NCBI GenBank assembly: GCA_002450755.1
Contig: DKAI01000205.1
Span: 3,097 to 10,985, forward strand
Direction of reading: 5' to 3'
Length of the DNA: 7,889 nt
Source of the DNA: Deltaproteobacteria bacterium UBA6930
GTDB lineage: Bacteria; Myxococcota_A; UBA9160; UBA6930
Shown here one piece after another: positions 6,952 to 7,889 of the stretch (position 1 is its first letter; each line of letters starts with the position of its first letter). The translations under genes were made by a program, and so were the position numbers. The notes beneath the pieces are model-generated. The model was not told the DNA's origin and searched no databases. It worked only from the letters and a program-made list of their open reading frames with translations.

Positions 6952-7650
6952 ATCCCTCGAAACAGCCTGATAATTTTTGATGCCGCTGGAACCTTGATCC
7001 ATCTGAAGCTCAAAGTAGGTCTAATCTACTCCAGATTCTCCCAACATATTGGAATAGCCGTGCCAAGAAAAACTATCGAATCAGCTTTTCATAAGGCGTT
7101 CGAGAGGGCTCCGGAAATGGTATTTCCAAATATCAGTTTTGATGAAGTAAGAGATGCTGAAAAGAATTGGTGGAAAGATCGTGTCAAAGAAACTTTTGAA
7201 GACGCAAACGCGCCGATACCTAAAGAGCTTTTCGAAGATTTTTTTAACCGATTATGGAATTATTTTGGAAAGGCCGAAAACTGGAGCGCCTCAGATGAAA
7301 TAAGACCTTTGCTCCTGAAATTCAAGAAGGAAGGATACCAACTAGCCATCTTGTCGAACTTTGATCTTAGACTTCTCAAAATTTTAGAGGGTTTAAACCT
7401 TGCGGATATGTTCGACGAAATTGTCCTGCCATCTTTTGCGCGGGCCGCAAAACCTTCCTCCGAGATTTTTCGATATTGTCTTGAGCGGCTTCATGTTCAC
7501 CCCTCACAGGCCATTTATATTGGAGATGATCCAAAAAAAGATATCGAAGGTGCTAAAGGAGCAGGGATTCAGGCGATTAACATTCACGAGCTTGCTACGC
7601 TTAATGAGCTCCTAGAAAAGGTCAAAGAAACCCTCATTCCCGCAATCTAG
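6952..7650 (+). CDS. HAD-superfamily hydrolase, DREG-2/HDHD3-like, noncanonical start
   Basis: This is a probable phosphatase-type HAD hydrolase of unknown substrate, about 232 residues if translation starts at 6952. Motif I, IIFDAAGTL, is encoded at 6970-6996, with the nucleophile Asp codon at 6979. Motif II is SNFD (codons from 7354), the motif III lysine is in AAKPSSEIF (from 7444), and motif IV is IGDDPKKD (from 7519). The cap region, with VGLIYSRF and later NWWKDRVKETF, resembles the DREG-2/HDHD3 group. The second acidic residue of motif I (DxD) is Ala, so the usual acid/base is missing. The frame is open from the TGA at 6925 but has no ATG, GTG or TTG before 6994, and TTG 6994 falls after the nucleophile. 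Candidate rare starts are ATC 6952 (best spaced from AAGGG), CTG 6967, ATA 6970 and ATT 6973. An unnoticed sequence error is also possible. The gene follows metH closely and precedes tldD by 15 bases, so it is probably cotranscribed. Confidence 0.8.
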   Translation: MPRNSLIIFDAAGTLIHLKLKVGLIYSRFSQHIGIAVPRKTIESAFHKAFERAPEMVFPNISFDEVRDAEKNWWKDRVKETFEDANAPIPKELFEDFFNRLWNYFGKAENWSASDEIRPLLLKFKKEGYQLAILSNFDLRLLKILEGLNLADMFDEIVLPSFARAAKPSSEIFRYCLERLHVHPSQAIYIGDDPKKDIEGAKGAGIQAINIHELATLNELLEKVKETLIPAI

Positions 7651-7665
7651 GTACGGAGATTTACA

Positions 7666-7889
7666 ATGGCTAATCCTCTCGTGACGAAAAATATCTTCCA
7701 AGAACGATTCGGGATCGACGAAATCGTTCTTGAAAAAATTTTAGGAACAACCCTCGAAAGAGATGTTGACTACGGAGACCTCTACTTCGAACACACTTCC
7801 CAGGATTCCGTTTCACTCGAAGAAGGAATTGTAAAATCTGGTGATCGACAGATTTCCCAAGGCGTCGGGATCCGCGCTCAAAGCGGAGA
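7666..7889 (+). CDS. tldD: Metalloprotease TldD, N-terminal part (cut by window end)
   Basis: TldD is one subunit of the TldD/TldE (PmbA) zinc metalloprotease, a cytosolic heterodimer that degrades unfolded peptides and in some bacteria matures microcins or other modified peptides. Only 74 codons are visible before the window edge. They match the family's start: a short helix region, then DYGDLYFEHT at about 35-44, SLEEGIVKSGD at 50-60 and QISQGVGIRAQSG at 62-74, corresponding to the conserved YGDLYF...LE..I....I.QGVGVRA..G block. The zinc site (HExxxH), further downstream in the family, lies outside the window. The ATG has a good ribosome site, GGAGA at 7655-7659, six bases upstream. It starts 15 bases after the HAD stop, so it is likely the fourth gene of the same operon. 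A tldE/pmbA partner might follow. Confidence 0.9.
   Translation, partial: MANPLVTKNIFQERFGIDEIVLEKILGTTLERDVDYGDLYFEHTSQDSVSLEEGIVKSGDRQISQGVGIRAQSG

Overview
The window holds five protein genes on two divergent transcription units. Base composition is moderate (by eye near 45% GC) and nearly all of it is coding. Protein-level features point to a Gram-negative-type bacterium. The pairing of an ArsR-methyltransferase fusion with a cobalamin-dependent metH is seen in proteobacteria and, from memory, in marine Verrucomicrobiota (Opitutae). The phylum is a guess and cannot be fixed from this window.

Left part, minus strand: a complete dnaK (108-2015) encoding the Hsp70 chaperone. It stands alone here, with no dnaJ or grpE in view. 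A strong AT-rich hairpin (20-46) about 60 bases past its stop may end the transcript. No CIRCE (HrcA) element is visible upstream.

Middle, 2016-2316: a 301-base divergent intergenic region. It carries a weak promoter-like site for dnaK, a GNRA-capped hairpin next to a larger nested stem, a perfect TATAAT, and a near-symmetric ATCT/ATAT..ATAT/AGAT site. That last site sits just before the rightward genes and is the best candidate for an operator.

Right part, plus strand: a tight four-gene run. (1) A SahR-like regulator: an ArsR-type DNA-binding domain fused to a class I SAM-methyltransferase fold. (2) metH, cobalamin-dependent methionine synthase, overlapping gene 1 by 4 bases (ATGA). (3) A HAD-superfamily hydrolase of the DREG-2/HDHD3 type, whose catalytic motif I lies upstream of any ATG, GTG or TTG start. 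(4) The beginning of tldD, cut by the window edge. Genes 1 and 2 form a coherent regulator-target pair: a sensor likely to read S-adenosylhomocysteine (or SAM) placed directly in front of the enzyme that remakes methionine from homocysteine. Why the HAD protein and the TldD protease subunit share the transcript is unexplained.

No mobile element, CRISPR array, tRNA or rRNA was seen. The main points for follow-up are the noncanonical start of the HAD gene, the candidate operator, and the structured intergenic element.
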